Part shown: positions 1-10,833 of the stretch, in pieces
Layout: every line of letters begins with the position of its first letter
Position numbering within the stretch: the first letter of the stretch is position 1
Assembly: GCF_000524195.1 (NCBI RefSeq)
Contig: NW_020170413.1
Location: forward strand, 381,962-400,392
Origin: Echinococcus granulosus
Taxonomy: Eukaryota > Platyhelminthes > Cestoda > Cyclophyllidea > Taeniidae
Direction: 5' to 3'
Length of the DNA stretch: 18,431 nucleotides
Translations under genes and position numbers: made by a program
Notes under the pieces: model-generated
Told to the model about the DNA's origin: nothing
Seen by the model: the letters and a program-made list of their open reading frames with translations, nothing else
The model's database searches: none

Positions 1-2450
1 TTTCTGATATAAGTAGGCTAGAAAAAGTTATAGCAATTTCAGTTTACTAACCAAATATGTTACGCTTCTTCCCACTGATAACGAATGGGGTTCACTGGGT
101 GGCGTATTAAGCGGTCACACTATGAAGATGTGTTTATCTCTCATCTTTATCTACACATCTTTCGTTCACTACAAACATTTTGCGAGTTAATTTTCCGCAT
201 TGTATAAGTTCGTAGGTGAGGTTTGGGTCAAAATATTATTTAAAAATCCTGTACTTAGCTCTCCTCTAGTAGAAGCTGCACCTGTAATTTTTAATATCTA
301 ATAATAAATGACCTTAATTTGTGAAAAATGAGTTTTTTGGTAGATTTTATCTATGACATGGTTCTCGTTTCTCTTTAGCTGGAAGCAACGACGCATTTCC
401 CATACCATTCGATATTTTTGAAGAACTCCAACAGATGCTTGGCATCTATTATGCTAATGAGTCACAAAAAAAGACATTTTTTTGCAAATAAGCAGTTCAG
501 GTTAAGATGGTTTATTAAATACTCTGTAATGAACTAATATTTGCTTAAGTTCGTATGCGCCTCTGCTGATTCTTACATCTACACTAGGCTGTGCTTCTGC
601 GGGAATCTCTGCCTACAGTTTCTCAACCCTGTGATGATGTCGCCGACAAATATTTTGCCAAATTGGTGTTAGTTTGCAGAGGGGCCTCAGAACTCTCCAT
701 CTTGCATGACCGCTTTCGGAGAAAGGCTAATGGGATGATCCTACACATTGCGTTTTTTTACGTAGGCTAAAGGAGGCCGGGAAACATGTCAAATATCAAG
801 CCCAATGAGGTTAAATCCTTTAAAAATAGGTCCATACATTATTTATAAATAAAATTCGGCATTTGAGGCCAATTTCTTCTTGAGCCTACTAATATACGCG
901 CGGTTTCCAAATGATAAAGTAATTATTTCATTCCTCACTTTACATGACACTCCAAGGAAGGACAAGTTGAAAAACCTCATTCATGCACTGCTTAACTTTC
1001 TGTCGTGCATAAATGCATGTTTGTGGAGTTTCATCAACTCCCTTGAAGCAGATATTAGGTAGGGCGAAAAGAAGGAAAAAAAGAATTCAATAGGTCAGAA
1101 ATTATTTACTCGTAAAATACTTGTTGCTCCTTCTGCGTTTTGACAAAGATTTTTGAAAAAAACCCTCGTTTTATACACGTTTGCCTAATAAAGTAATATG
1201 TGGTCAGGCAAAGTATAAATTGGTGGAAGGAGGTTGACAAGACCTCAAAATATGTCAAAATCTAGGGGACACCAAACCAAAAACTTTTTAGTAAAAATTC
1301 TATTGCTTGAAAAGAATTTGATAAAAATAAATTACTCTCAATGAAATAGAAGAAGTTCTTGGTTGGTCGATTGATAGGCTGATTGATTGATTGGTTGATA
1401 GGTTAGGTAACAACAGTGTTCTTGTGGTTGCCAACACGGCTTTCTGATCTGATTTGTTGTAACTTAGTAGAATATGTAAAAAATAAATGAAATGTAAGCA
1501 TCGGCCTAGCAAAGCTGTCCTCGCCCTCGTCCTCTCACCCCCAATAATTTGAATCCCCCAACTTCTAGCTTAATTTATTCTAGAGTGTTGAAGAAGGTGT
1601 GATAAGGCGTAGTTGAATGTATCATTCGCAGGCGCCAAGTTGTAAATGACCCCCTTGTCTTTCAAACTAAGGGAACTTGGATGTCATTATTGGTTAAAGA
1701 AATTCGAGAGTGACATGTCTCCGAAACAACTTTGAGTAGTTAATAGTAAATAGTGAATCACGTCTACCACATCATATGGAAAGCGAAAGTAGTTGTGGAG
1801 GCCATGCAAACACCTTCCACCTAACTATTATGCGCTGACTGCAGTTTACAGTGAGTTTCAAAAGGCTGCCATTTGCTACTCACTTTTTAACTGTGTTACA
1901 AAATTGTTTTCTTACTGACAGATTGACTGGCATGCGATGGGCTGATGGTTTTGTGTTTTAATGTTAGTTGTGTGGGTGGATACACCATTGGAGGGCTTTA
2001 AACGACCCCCCTTCTTGTCTACGCCTAAATTCTGAAGCACAACGCCCTCCATTATCAGACCACCGTGCCTCCCCCATATGCGCGGTTGTAGTGGTCAGCG
2101 GCCGCATTTGCCCACCACTAATTACTTGGTAGTTTAAACAGCTCCGACTGAGGTCCACACAGTACCACTCAGAGGCGTGCAAGGTGGCTTTTTCCTGGAA
2201 GTACGTCAATGTTCTAGCCATACAGTCATTGAGGGGAAGGGCTCATTCTCAGTCTGGAAGTATAACGGTAGACCTCACACCGGCATAGCCTCTCTTAGGT
2301 GGACGTAATAGGCTGATGCCAAAAATGAAGTCTACTTACTTGCAACAAACCGGGAATTGATAAAGTGTCTTCCTCGTCGGAACTATGACAATTTTTAAGC
2401 CTTTTCCGACACGGATTTAACGAATGCAATTCTTTTCATTCCATTTTTTG
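1..2450. other. AT-rich intergenic or intronic DNA without a supportable gene
   Basis: Only short open frames occur here. The ones near 880-1062 and 1300-1512 look random; the latter overlaps a degenerate repeat. A more GC-rich patch at about 1970-2230 leaves an 85-codon minus-strand frame open, but it matches no family I recognise and has no convincing splice or start context. No RNA gene is visible. Confidence 0.5.
1360..1406. repeat. Degenerate TTGAT/TTGG tandem tract
   Basis: Units of TTGGT, CGATTGATAGG, TGATTGATTGATTGG and TTGATAGG follow one another, so the tract looks like a decayed 4-5 bp microsatellite based on GATT. Confidence 0.6.
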
Positions 2451-2499
2451 AACATCATATTCCAAAGGTGCTAACAACTTGGAACCACAAATAAGGCAG

Positions 2500-2730
2500 G
2501 GGACCATTTCCATCTATCCCTATTGTCACCCATTTACCACAAAGCAGTTGCAACCGCCACTTCTGTCTGCTTTCGTTGGCGTTCTTGTTATTCTTGGTGT
2601 TGGTGCCATTTACAGCAGTGTTCCATGGTCCTTGTGCAAGCGGTACAAAGTACCTACAATTTGCGCATGCTGTCATCGAGCATGCCAAGAGCATCCACAT
2701 TTAGAGAATGCGAGTAAGAGCGCAAAGTAG
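2500..2730 (+). CDS. Exon-like open frame with one hydrophobic segment (unrecognised)
   Basis: A cag acceptor at 2497-2499 opens a 76-codon frame ending in TAG. About residues 26-48 are hydrophobic (core AFVGVLVILGVGAIY) and could cross a membrane. A short tail rich in Cys and basic residues follows (SLCKRYK, CACCHRACQ). That layout would suit the last exon of a membrane protein. However, a second + frame and a - frame are also open here, the acceptor lacks a strong pyrimidine tract, and no upstream exon was found. Family unknown; it may be chance. Confidence 0.2.
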   Translation, partial: GTISIYPYCHPFTTKQLQPPLLSAFVGVLVILGVGAIYSSVPWSLCKRYKVPTICACCHRACQEHPHLENASKSAK

Positions 2731-2919
2731 CGAGTGGCATCGGGTTTCATCCGCCTGGTGGCGCTCCACAGGTGTACACTTTGAGGGTAAGTTGATACAT
2801 GACGAACGCGTGCACATAACCCTAATGCAGCCCCCTGTTATGCCCGATGCAATAACAAACGGATGGACAAAGCCCAAGAACAGGTTAGAACAGCACAAGG
2901 ATCACACGCGGTTGTAGTC

Positions 2920-5180
2920 TTCCCTCTAGGATAGGTGAATAGTTACGCATTCGTCTACTGATTAACTTTTAATATGAATAAGGAGTTCTGAAGAGGTGAG
3001 GGATGATTGAAGGGCTGAATTGGGGGAGATTAATCCTAAGGTTATCCAGATCGTGTGATTAATGGAGTGAAACTATTGCAGTGCCTCCTTATTTCGGAAG
3101 CTGGCAAAGCAATGAGAAATGAATCACTGCGGTGGCGTTAAAGAGATGGGAATGGAAATGGAAACTCAATTCCATCTCCTTCTTGTGCTTTGTGGTGGAT
3201 GCTTCCACGTATATTAATTGACATTTGACATCGTAGTGAGCCCAAATGTCTGAGCACCATACGAAATCTCGAATTGTATGCTCCTCACACCAGCCTCTTG
3301 GGTGGTTCTACTATGTCCCATTTCCTTCTTTTGATGATCTTGACGCAAGGAGCATTAAAAAAAGACACCCAAAAAGGCAAAAGGGTAGCAATGTGGAATA
3401 GGATTTGCTTTAAGGGGCAAGTTGGCTGTGTGCGATGGAATTCCATTTGATGAGTGATTAAATGCGCCCAGAATTTGGTGACATCGTTAAAGAATTTAGT
3501 ACATGACAGATTTTCTCGTATGTGGACAATATGAAGGAGAAAAGTTTTTCTACCAGTATACTGAGAATACTTAAGTCAGAAGCCGCACTGCTCATGACAT
3601 GGAAGGCGAGGTCTCTAGATGTCCACTACCACGTGACGAAGGTGAGAACATATCGGAAGAAGTAAATGTGCGGTTTGGTTTCCACCTATACTGGCTCCTC
3701 AGGCCTTTATAGCCTCTACTAAGAAGGTTTTGCGCAATCATCGGGAAAATTACGGTGGGCGGTCACCAGGGGGATAGGTGAAGTAATTCGTTTCATGAAA
3801 TATTTGACAGCTACATTTCTGTCGTCTACGTTTTGGCGTCAGAGCTTTTCGGGTACACTTATAACCATTCACTCCTCCCTTTTTGCTGTAGCCATGATCA
3901 AACCCGATCTAAAGGAGTGAGCATCCTGATTCCAATAAATAATAACCGGGCTCCAACGCCAAGAGAGGAAGACGTTTGTAGAAAATGGGGCATTTTGTAG
4001 AATTTCATACCTTGTTGCATTCATTGTTGACAGTAATCTCAAACTGGATTTTGAGACAAGGCTTCTTTGGACTATTCAAAAAATTATGGAAATTACGAGA
4101 GCAAATGGCATTGACTTCACCCCTCTAGTGACCAATCAACACCTTGATAGACGGCCAGGCTACTACAACATGCGTAGCGCGTTGTAGATTAATAGGAATG
4201 TAAAATGTTAGACCCATGAAGTTGAACCTCCGCATACAATGGAGTTAAAAAGCCAATTACTGACACAAAAGGCTGAAATGTCTTCTCGCCTTTATGACCA
4301 CCCTTTTCGACACCTCGATGCTCAATAAAGGACGAGGGGAGTCGTGCCATTTAAGAAGTTTCTTTTTCATGTTTAGTTAACTTCCCGAACTCTTCACTCT
4401 TCGCCCTTTGTAACCTAGACTTCGAGTCCTTCTTCCTCAAGGATGGAACGCTCTGGATATATCATAGGCACACACATAATAAACGCTGATGGTTTTGCGC
4501 TTTCAACAACCACTTGATGATTTTCAACGTGCGAGCTAAAACTCTTTCGTGGTCTAGCAACCACTTTTACTTCAAGCATATAAATTACGCAAGTCTGACG
4601 GAGGAAACACGCTATAGAGTAAGATTAAACATGGCCACACAGTATTAACCTCAACGCCTATCACCTTCGAGGCAGAGAGGTGGGAGATAGCAGTAAAAAA
4701 GCGACAGAGGCAAATTTTTTGATTAAAGTGGAATTCTTGGCTAGTTAGTGTTTTAATGGGAACGACGCAGAGGTTGCGAAGGCAACTATTTCATAAAGTG
4801 ATATAATGCTTCAAGAGATTTTCCACACTTATGCACTTCTTTAGAAAAAGCTACTTGAGTTCTTCATCCCTCTATACAGATACTTTTCAAAAATATTTTA
4901 TGCCATCTGTGAAAAGCGTGGTGAATTATTTATTGGGGTCAAGATCTTTGGCATCTCTATTTCATACTAAATAAACGGAAAAAGTCGTAAGAATAAGCAT
5001 GCTCAAAAAGTTTTATGTTGCCTTCAAAGGAATTTTAACAAAACAGCATTTGGCGCTTCGATCATCCATCCAAATTCTCCTCCCACTGATCAAATTATTA
5101 AGGCAGGTTTAGGTAGCACTAATGAAAATATGCACAAAAAATGACCAAAAGAATGGAAAAAGTAAAGGCCATCAATGCAC
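2920..5180. other. AT-rich non-coding DNA, one weak exon candidate
   Basis: Apart from 3510-3641 I see nothing supportable. A perfect 12-bp palindrome, ATGGAATTCCAT, lies near 3434-3450. The tract is otherwise ordinary, with frequent stops in all frames. Confidence 0.45.
3510..3641 (+). CDS. Exon-like open frame, 44 codons (unrecognised)
   Basis: The frame begins after a cag acceptor (3507-3509) and ends at AAG before a gtgaga donor, so both edges have splice signals and the phase is 0 at both ends. An ATG at 3531 gives MKEKSFSTSILRILK... and a mixed-charge sequence of ordinary protein-like composition. It has no recognised motif, and neighbouring exons were not identified. It could equally be chance. 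Confidence 0.15.
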
Positions 5181-5188
5181 ATACGTAC

Positions 5189-5233
5189 CTTTGCCACCTG
5201 TGGAAATATTACACCGTTTGTGACAATCCGCAT
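5189..5233 (-). CDS. Possible short first exon (15 codons) next to the CpG-rich stretch
   Basis: An ATG at 5233 (minus strand) reads MRIVTNGVIFPQVAK and ends at AAAG before a strong gtacgt donor, phase 0. It lies on the minus side of the promoter-like region. The frame is also open further upstream, so the start is uncertain, and no following exon was identified. The coding call is an inference from the donor and the setting. Confidence 0.2.
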
Positions 5234-5400
5234 TCTGTTTATCGCCGAAAAAGCGTCTCCCTTGCCCACACGTGCGCACTCGCACCGCACCCATCTGCCA
5301 ATGAGAAGCGCGCATCATGCTGACGTGCGAAGAGGGGGTTGCACATCCTGTTGCCTCATTGGTTGATGATAGGCTCGCGCGTGCGCACACCTCGAACAAG
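5231..5400. promoter_or_regulatory. CpG-rich promoter-like stretch with inverted CCAAT boxes
   Basis: Against an AT-rich background this segment is dense in CG dinucleotides. CCAATGAG (5298-5305) and its reverse complement CTCATTGG (5355-5362) face each other 49 bp apart. Between and around them are a TGACG site (5321), an ACACGTGCG E-box (near 5268) and GCGCGTGCGCAC (near 5380), close in flavour to the CACACGCAC elements upstream of the antigen B-like gene. It could serve the minus-strand exon candidate at 5233-5189, a plus-strand gene, or both. Confidence 0.35.
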
Positions 5401-5517
5401 TGAATTTTGCAACTGAATGGCTGAAGGGAAACGAACATTCAGTGATAAATTATGAAGTGATAGTCCACAAATGATATTAAAAGTGCTTTGGAGTTTTTTT
5501 ACTTTTTTACTCCGCAA

Positions 5518-5682
5518 ATGACTGTTTGCCTTCTATACTGGCACGTGACTATCCTTCTGACTGGAAAAGCAGCAACTCCTACAATCAAGCCATTCAGCAA
5601 TACCGATAACTCAAAGCCTCAAAGAGGAAGGAATAGTGGTCTTTTGTATGGTGCTATTGTGGGCGGAATGCTGGCTCACTGA
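5518..5682 (+). CDS. Small ORF with hydrophobic start, possibly secreted or membrane peptide
   Basis: ATG at 5518 opens a 54-codon frame ending in TGA. The start (MTVCLLYWHVTILLTGKAA) is hydrophobic and could be a signal peptide. A polar middle holds KPQRGRN, and the end (LLYGAIVGGML) is a glycine-rich hydrophobic stretch. A TATTAAAA box lies about 40 nt upstream, and the CpG-rich stretch is 120-290 nt upstream. No family match is known to me. Short ORFs of this size occur by chance, so this stays weak. Confidence 0.18.
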   Translation: MTVCLLYWHVTILLTGKAATPTIKPFSNTDNSKPQRGRNSGLLYGAIVGGMLAH

Positions 5683-5930
5683 AAAGTTCCGGAGCAACTA
5701 ACCTTCTTTCACATAGAGCCCCCTGAAAGGAACTGTAAAAGTTCGAATATGCCTAAGACAAAAATGCGACAAATACTTAGCAGAAAAATTTAAGATACAC
5801 TAAATATCTCCTTGTTCTGACCCAAAGTAGATCTTAAGGTGTGCCGTGAGTCTATCTAACTAACTGAAAAGTAAAAAAATCCTTCCTGATGGATGTCAAC
5901 TGTTAATCAGGCGTATAATTATCGTTGCAG

Positions 5931-6100
5931 GCCCGAAATCGTACAGCATTATTTTATACAGAAGTGGATGGCGTCAAAAATGGAAGATCGCCGGAGCTGT
6001 TCAGCGGTCCGAAGCGCTTTCTCAAAACCTGATGACGAGCATTGGGAGATATACCCAGATCGCATCATCTTGTAATCGCCTTTTTGTTGGTTTTCTTTAG
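5931..6100 (+). CDS. Exon-like stretch open in three plus-strand frames (unrecognised)
   Basis: A good acceptor (ataattatcgttgcag) ends at 5930. Downstream all three frames stay open: one to TGA at 6030-6032, one to TAA at 6073-6075 (ends WEIYPDRIIL), one to TAG at 6098-6100 (contains WRQKWKIAGAVQRSEALSQN). The third is open back to about 5863 but has no ATG near its start. An ATG at 5893 belongs to the second frame. Base composition is more GC-rich than the flanks. One frame may be a terminal exon; the sequence alone does not say which. Confidence 0.22.
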
Positions 6101-6109
6101 CCAATTGGA

Positions 6110-7890
6110 AAAACTCTTTCAATAACGGCTGCTATCTCCATTACCTGTTATTACGATACTTTGCATGATCGATAGAACCCTTTTTTTTCGAGGCCAAAAA
6201 AGTTATATTTGCCTTTTCTTACTTAATGGAGTAGACTTTAGCACTTTTTAGGGGATAAGTTCCGATTAGTTTATGATCAACCACGAAAACAAAAGCTTAT
6301 ATGTCCTTTCTAGTATAAAGCATACATCCCATTGAAAGCCGTCGCTTTGACAGTAATTTGAAAATATCATTCAGGAATAACTGATCTTTTGTTAGAGCTC
6401 ATTAAATTATTTTTCTGGCTACTGCAAAGCATTAGGATTCTACATTTTGAACGCATTGCAAAGCTTCGATATGCGTCAATGCAACGGTACGACTATGGTC
6501 GTTATTGCGATCGGTAATAAACTCCTCGCAACTGCAATTCCCGCAACTACTGGAGGTGGAGAAACAAATAGGTTCCATCCATTCATCGTACAATGACATC
6601 AATCGGCAGCGCTACCCAGGGACTCCCTATTTGCACACTGTGCCACCCCATGTCATGTTTAATTCAGGCTCCCTGTCTGCTGGCTAATAGCTGGCTGATG
6701 TGTGTTGGGAATGAACAGACTTCGTCAACCATTTTCGCAGTTTTCAATCATGCACTACTTTATTTTCAAAGACACCTACTTAATTTGCTTGTAGTGCCTT
6801 GTGGATGGAGTTTTTCATCCTGATTTCCTTTTCGAAGGCCAAACAGTTACTCTTGAGGTCCAAGCCCAATACAATAAAGCTCAATGAAAATTTGGAAGTG
6901 TGAAAAATAGTTTTTATTAAGAAGAAGGGTAAATTTGGCAAATTACTTGCAGTAAATTTTATATTTTAAGTTTAAAGGCTGACACAGGTCACTATGCCCC
7001 AAAACTTATTTGCAACACTACCTCATCCTGTTATACGTAGTCATTTTCCCATATTACTTCTGCAATAAGTCCCTTAAAGACAATGATCGCCTTTTCTTTA
7101 CATCCCGTAAAGTCGTATCAAACAGAGGAGAGGGCACTTATTTTTTGCTTCTAAAGTTACTTTTCAAGAAAATATATTCCATAAAGTTGAAATTTGCTAC
7201 CAATGGCTTTGTAGAGGCAATGGCTACAAATGACCTCTTTGATGAACTGTGCTGACCAATCTGGTTTCTTTGTTGGTTATGTTTTGTGTAAAATAAGAAA
7301 AGTAGAATTCACTATGCAGCGTAGCTCCGTGCCCACTCTACTTATATGCACGTAAGTAGCAACCTCTGCTGCAGCACGATTAAATCGTTTTATATGTTTG
7401 TATCAAAATTCACAATGTCTGCGCGACACCTTAGGCTAAACACTTACTAATGAGCATCAAAATGTGGAATACTACTTATATATCGTACATGAGTAGCAAG
7501 ACTATTGTGCTTTTACATCCGATATATGTCAGCTTTTGGCCATTCCGTTAGCCCCCCGTCAGGACATTTATGCTCTGTTCAGCTATATACACTTTTTCAA
7601 AAGCACCTGGTTGTTAAAAGGTTAAGAAACCAATCATTGATTCCATTTAGAAATAGTGAACTATTCGTTGATTATTTTTGTTTCAGGAAGTGTTCATAAC
7701 CGTTTGCCTACGTATTGACTAAAGTCGGAGGCCTTTTTACATGCTAACAGCGCAATAGCACCGGCATTAATCACACATTTAACAGCTGCGCCAGCTCTTG
7801 AGCCGTCCTTAGTTTGGGACTCCTTGTTAAGACCGAATCCTCGCGCTGTAGCCAAAAGACCACCTTCTTAGGCCCTCAATCACTCCCCTG
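6110..7890. other. AT-rich non-coding DNA without a supportable gene
   Basis: Short open frames near 6500-6820, 7010-7255 and 7505-7699 lack splice context, motif or start signals that would raise them above chance. No repeats or RNA genes seen. Confidence 0.45.
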
Positions 7891-7897
7891 AATTGTT

Positions 7898-8153
7898 ATG
7901 CCTTACTATGGCTCTATAAAGGACTCATTTAGCCATACTTTTGACAGTGGTAAGTAAATTTTTCCCACAAGTGGTAATAAATAACCAATGTAAGTGTTAC
8001 TGAAGAAGGTATAGCCCGTGAACGACCAGGGTGGTAGAGGTCCTAACAGCTTTCCACAGTCAATCCAATCCTGCGTTTTATAACGAAGCAATAAATGACC
8101 GAAGAGATTCTACACTTAAATTATATAAAGGCACCTATTTTAAAGGCGTTTTG
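7898..8153 (+). CDS. Possible two-exon 5' gene end (unrecognised)
   Basis: ATG 7898 follows an in-frame stop and reads MPYYGSIKDSFSHTFDS to 7949, where an excellent gtaagt donor begins. After a 100-nt intron, an acceptor at 8048-8049 (cctaacag) opens exon 2 (8050-8153), which restores the frame and reads AFHSQSNPAFYNEAINDRRD... to a gtacgt donor in phase 0. The 52 residues are polar and could be a cytoplasmic N-terminus; NPAFYN is the only motif-like string. The acceptor has little pyrimidine tract and a minus-strand frame overlaps, so this is tentative. Confidence 0.2.
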
Positions 8154-8381
8154 GTACGTAGATTAATTTGTAGAAAATAAGTTAGCAAACAGGACCTTCT
8201 CCAGATTCCTGGCAGCTGAATGGAGCCCAGATAAATGGCTGGGTGGAGATGAACTGGGATTGACTTGACAAGGAACAATAAATCAAGGCTAACTGCTCAG
8301 TGAAGCCTCTTCACATTGTCTTATTGCACAAATCTACCTCCAGACTAATGTGTCCATGAAATAGCTCGTGGCATACAAAAT

Positions 8382-8410
8382 GCCGAGAGGTCATACCAGT
8401 AACCCTCGGC
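8382..8410. repeat. Imperfect hairpin
   Basis: GCCGAGAGGT and ACCCTCGGC pair over about nine base pairs with one bulge around a 10-nt loop. Role unknown. Confidence 0.4.
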
Positions 8411-8699
8411 CTCTCTGCACGCAGTGACGTGGCACTTATGGCTTTATGCATGACTAGAGAGGCTGAAGACTAGTGACCAGGAGGTATAGCAGTAAAAACT
8501 CACTTAATCGGAAATGCCACAGTTTATTTTTAGAGGGTTATATTCTTTAATTGCCAAAAAGAATCTTTATCTGCACCTTTCTTGCATCGTTAAACGCTCT
8601 TTAAGGCAGAACTGCAAGCACTTGATCCTTCGTTTGTGAGGCACCGCAGACTGAACCATTCACAGGTCATTTGAAAATTTTTTCTACAATAAGCCCCAG

Positions 8700-8850
8700 T
8701 AACGACAACCTTGTTGTTGACAAAAAGCAAAAAGCGGTAAACGCGTTCCATCGCCCGGCCACCGATTTAGCGTTCGCGTTACAGGAAGTGGAAAAATCCA
8801 CGTGGAACGATAAACCGATTGGCTTACGTTGGACGGTTTTGTCTATTAAG
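8700..8850 (+). CDS. CpG-rich exon-like stretch with strong donor (unrecognised)
   Basis: After a ccccag acceptor (8694-8699) a frame of 50 codons runs to AAG and a near-perfect gtaaga donor at 8851. It enters in phase 2 and leaves in phase 0. It reads NDNLVVDKKQKAVNAFH and later LAFALQEVEKSTW, DKPIGLRWTVLSIK: a charged, soluble-looking sequence. Its codons (GCG, CCG, TTC, CGC) are far richer in CG than the AT-rich flanks, the best compositional sign of coding outside the antigen B-like gene. A minus-strand frame is also open. I do not recognise the family. It could be an old retroposed or transposon fragment instead. Confidence 0.33.
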
Positions 8851-9306
8851 GTAAGATAACCATTGGCACACACCCACTTCACGCTACTATGGCAAGAGAG
8901 TATAAACAAAAGTAAGCAAAAGCGCCAATTTAATATAGCGGTGGATTTGTGATCAGCCAATGGGATTTTTCGCCTTGTATTTATGGCAAAAAAAGACTAT
9001 ACCAAGCTTTTGTCCCCAAATTTTGTAATAATCTGCGAGCTTTTAAAATAATTTCTCACATGAGTGAGTTTTTTAAATAATTTACTGTATTATGTAAAAT
9101 ATACCATTAAGATCCTCTTTTGAGTTCAGCATACTACTTAAATCGGATGAAGGACTTAATTCAGTAGTTAATCAAGAGAAGGTAGAAGCCTACTGATTGA
9201 GTAAACATAGGGTGTAAAGTTGAGGTAACAACTGTAAACACAACTACACTACGCCGTGAACATTTAAGCCAAATTTAAATAAACCTTCTTTATTTACCTT
9301 TCACAG

Positions 9307-9369
9307 ATGTCAGGTGAATGGTGGATGTTTAAAGAGAGAAATAGCTGTCAAATCAATGTGAATTTATAA
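9307..9369 (+). CDS. Possible terminal exon after 8700-8850
   Basis: A textbook acceptor (cttctttatttacctttcacag, ending 9306) is followed in phase 0 by MSGEWWMFKERNSCQINVNL and TAA. Phase 0 matches the donor at 8851, giving a 456-nt intron. Acceptor quality and matching phase are the evidence; the peptide is short and unrecognised. Confidence 0.22.
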   Translation: MSGEWWMFKERNSCQINVNL

Positions 9370-9379
9370 AGGATTTGCC

Positions 9380-10540
9380 ATCCACACCCACGTCATGACG
9401 TAAATCAAACTGAAGATTCGTTCCTCCTTTTATTACTTAGGTTCGTTATCACGTCGTAGGATCTCCGGTTTGTGGATTGGTGGCCTTCTCATTGACCAGC
9501 CAAGCACAGCTGTCATCCGTCTTTTAGCTCAAGAAAGTTGAGAGCTTAATTTTGATCTGCTTAATGCGTGAAGGGTAGTCTCTCCGGGGCAGATGAGGCT
9601 TCTTGCAGACATTTTGTTACGTTTTGTAGTCATAAAATAACTGGGCACTGCTTTTATGATGATGTGGCAAAAACAGGGGAGGGAGGTGAAGGTATGACAG
9701 GGCATTCTTTGATCTGCATGGATAAAAATATTGGAGCTGTTAAGAAAACTTGGCACTCCTGGCACAATCGGGCCGCCACTGATGTTGGTTTCCCCCTTGC
9801 TACAAAAATGGCATCAAGGACAGGGAACGTTTGGGCTTCGGAAGCGAGTGGACCCACATTGGACTCCAAGCCAACAAAGAAAAAATGCTAATGGACAGAA
9901 TTAAGTCAAAACTTTGGATGAACCCCTGTTTTGCCAAAAAATTTTCTGCTCAAATGGCTTTTTGTACAGCCGCTGACATAAGTGTAAAGTCACAGGGGAA
10001 ATGAGTCGCCTTTCAAGCTTTTATGTGTGTAACCAATGGGAAGACCACGTAGACCCATTTCTTCAATGTTGCTACCTCAGAACGACCTTTCATAGTGTCA
10101 ATTCTTCAAGAAAATGCCATTCTAGTGAGTGAGTTCATTAATCAACGACCTTTGGCTTTATTTGTTCATTGTATGGCAAAATAGTGTCTGCCGCTTAACG
10201 GGCCAAACTAATATCGGACGAAGCTGAATGGAAACCTTAAGAGTGGATGGTTTCACAACTTCTTGACTGTTTTAATGACCTCACCTTTTGAGTAAAAAAG
10301 AAGAATTCCAGAGTTTGTACGGCTCCAGGCATGAGAATTGGTTCACTGCTTACTCCTGTATTCCAAAAAGCGTAAAAGAACGATTCTAGTCTTAGTGATG
10401 CAAATCTCTTGAAGTAGGGTATGACAGACGATCCCTTGCACCTCTCAAAAGGAATTTTCGCAGACTAAATCACTATTTACAAGCTTAATTGTCCCTTTGA
10501 TGACAACTCGAAATTCACTCTCCCACATTTCAGATCTCCT
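9380..10540. other. Intergenic stretch upstream of the antigen B-like gene
   Basis: A + strand frame of about 107 codons (9568-9891, no ATG at its start) and two overlapping - strand frames are open near 9530-9890. None has clear splice or start signals, and I recognise no domain. The rest is AT-rich and closed in all frames. Confidence 0.4.
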
Positions 10541-10552
10541 CTAGGCATTTCC

Positions 10553-10714
10553 ATTGGTCCGCGACTTGACCATCGGGATTGGTCAGGGCTGACGGTTCTC
10601 ACATGTCACTTAGGCACTGCGAACAACTCCAAGACCCCCCTCCCTCGCGGGCTTAACAACCAATTCCACTTTTTTGGTCCTGGCATTAACTGAAGCGCAT
10701 GTCACACGCACATG
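10553..10714. promoter_or_regulatory. Distal promoter region with CCAAT-type sites and a repeated element
   Basis: This stretch is more GC-rich than its surroundings. It holds ATTGG at 10553-10557 and 10578-10582, CCAAT at 10660-10664, a C-rich run near 10635, and the first copy of CACACGCACATG at 10703-10714. CCAAT sites in both orientations ahead of a TATA gene fit an RNA polymerase II promoter. Individual 5-mers are weak evidence; the clustering is what supports the call. Confidence 0.35.
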
Positions 10715-10833
10715 ACCTAGTTCCATTACGTCAACAATGAAGTCACAGGTTACAATGGAACTGGCGCGGATTACGGAAGGGGGCTCTAAACACCCAATTG
10801 AGGTCTCGATGCCAGGGTCATTAGTTCACCGTG

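Noticed and set aside
2701..2917. Overlapping + and - frames, with a gagg|gtaagt donor at about 2785
   Set aside because: The donor is good, but the frames overlap on both strands and neither connects in phase to the 2500-2730 frame.
4405..4445. TTCGAGTCC resembling a tRNA T-loop
   Set aside because: No pairing T-stem, acceptor stem or anticodon arm at the right distances.
5172..5438. Minus-strand 88-codon frame through the CpG-rich stretch
   Set aside because: Open because of GC-rich composition; it spans the CCAAT and E-box cluster and has no motif.
9529..9891. Three overlapping frames (one +, two -) of 71-107 codons
   Set aside because: No splice signals, start context or recognisable domain; mutual overlap suggests composition rather than coding.
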